16,456 nt of DNA from NCBI GenBank assembly GCA_964496755.1, contig CAZCBD010000039.1, forward strand, positions 1 through 16,456, in the 5' to 3' direction. This document shows, piece by piece, positions 15,967 through 16,456 of the stretch (positions are counted from its first letter, which is position 1; each line of letters begins with the position of its first letter). The position numbers and the translations under genes are program-made. The notes below the pieces were generated by a model. It saw only the letters and a list, made by a program, of their open reading frames with translations, ran no database searches and was not told the origin of the DNA. The DNA comes from CAZCBD01 sp964496755. Lineage in GTDB: Bacteria > Bacteroidota > Ignavibacteria > Ignavibacteriales > Melioribacteraceae.

Positions 15967-16456
15967 TTACTCAAAAAAATTTTTAAATATATCTTTCGGC
16001 AAAGCCGGATAAGCATTTACATCAAAATCGGATTCAATTCCGTTTTCAAAAAGCTTTTGACCGCGAAGCGCAATCATGGCTGCATTATCGCCACAAAAAC
16101 TTAAATCGGGTATTATCAATTTTTTTTCATACTTTTCGGCTAATCTTTGAAAAGCAAGTTTTATATGCAAATTTGCCGCAACACCCCCAACAACCGAAAT
16201 GGAATTTATGTCAAATTCTTTTAAAGCCTTTTCGGTATTCTTAATCAAGGCTCTAATTATTGCATCTTCAAAAGAACAGCAAATATTAGGCAAATCAGCT
16301 TCGGGAATATTCCCCACTTCTTTGTATTGTTTTTCAAGAAATCTTAAAACGGAAGTTTTTAATCCGCTAAAAGAAAAATCAAATTTTGTTTTTAATTGCG
16401 CAACAGGAAAACTTATCGTAACCTCTCCCTTGTCGGCAAAACTTTGAATCTTGGGA
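15967..16456 (-). CDS. tsaD: tRNA threonylcarbamoyltransferase TsaD, C-terminal part
   Basis: The frame is open to the right edge, so the N-terminal half, with the metal-binding histidines, lies outside. TsaD transfers the threonylcarbamoyl group to A37 of ANN-decoding tRNAs, working with TsaB and TsaE in the cytoplasm. About 162 residues are visible: FDFSFSGLKTSVLRFLEKQ, SVVGGVAANLHIK and LIIPDLSFCGDNAAMIALRG, all typical of the Kae1/TsaD C-terminal half. The protein ends in NFFE at a TAA. A short in-frame GTG at 16317 is internal, not the start. It is the first visible gene of the minus-strand series tsaD, mltG, Big_5 lipoprotein. Identity is secure. Confidence 0.95.
   Translation of the reverse strand, partial: PKIQSFADKGEVTISFPVAQLKTKFDFSFSGLKTSVLRFLEKQYKEVGNIPEADLPNICCSFEDAIIRALIKNTEKALKEFDINSISVVGGVAANLHIKLAFQRLAEKYEKKLIIPDLSFCGDNAAMIALRGQKLFENGIESDFDVNAYPALPKDIFKNFFE

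Noticed and set aside
15919..16104. A plus-strand 61-codon frame over the mltG/tsaD junction
   Set aside because: It is antisense to two recognised genes, and its lysine- and isoleucine-rich content follows from base composition.
15960..16317. A separate small gene starting at the GTG at 16317
   Set aside because: The frame stays open to the right edge with TsaD-type sequence before the GTG, so this is the C-terminal part of tsaD.

Overview
This is an AT-rich chromosomal window, roughly two thirds A+T by eye, packed with housekeeping and cell-envelope genes. The set points to the Bacteroidota/Chlorobiota/Ignavibacteriota group: a DUF4270-type lipoprotein beside glycogen synthase, an outer-membrane protein with an N-terminal YSRFG motif, a Big_5 (SbsA Ig-like) lipoprotein with a CANQMPPSGGP-type N-terminus, and a sensor kinase with two regulator propellers and a Y_Y_Y domain. 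Clear Shine-Dalgarno sequences precede most genes. These are uncommon in Bacteroidia, so an Ignavibacteria-like lineage is my best guess; this is inference, not a measured placement. I see no tRNA, rRNA, CRISPR array, insertion sequence or phage gene. Gaps between genes are short, the longest being about 170 bp, so no stretch over 300 bases lacks a gene.

Layout, left to right. Positions 1-7092 hold six minus-strand genes read in the order glgA, gmhB-like HAD phosphatase, DUF4270 lipoprotein, outer-membrane beta-barrel, TPR protein, glyA. Spacing is tight, with two 4-bp stop/start overlaps, so one operon is likely. glyA (1-1192) runs off the left edge and carries an apparent one-base frameshift near 388. 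Positions 7093-7261 form a divergent promoter region with two TAnnTTTG elements and a 38-bp imperfect dyad. Positions 7262-9753 hold a plus-strand pair: hutI and a DUF1343/NamZ-like secreted protein. Positions 9765-16456 hold a second minus-strand series, tsaD (partial, off the right edge), mltG, Big_5 lipoprotein and propeller histidine kinase. It converges on the DUF1343 gene with only 11 bp between stop codons.

How the genes work together. Much of the content concerns the envelope: MltG cuts nascent glycan strands, the NamZ-like protein may handle muropeptide sugars, and the lipoproteins, barrel and TPR protein look like surface or assembly factors. The large kinase would sense an extracytoplasmic ligand. 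GlgA, GlyA, HutI and TsaD are metabolic or tRNA-modification enzymes embedded in these operons.

The most notable features are the glyA frameshift, the dominance of TTG start codons (seven of the ten genes whose starts are in the window), and the conserved-looking glgA/DUF4270/barrel/TPR module, whose function is unknown. I found no clearly new defence or mobile system.
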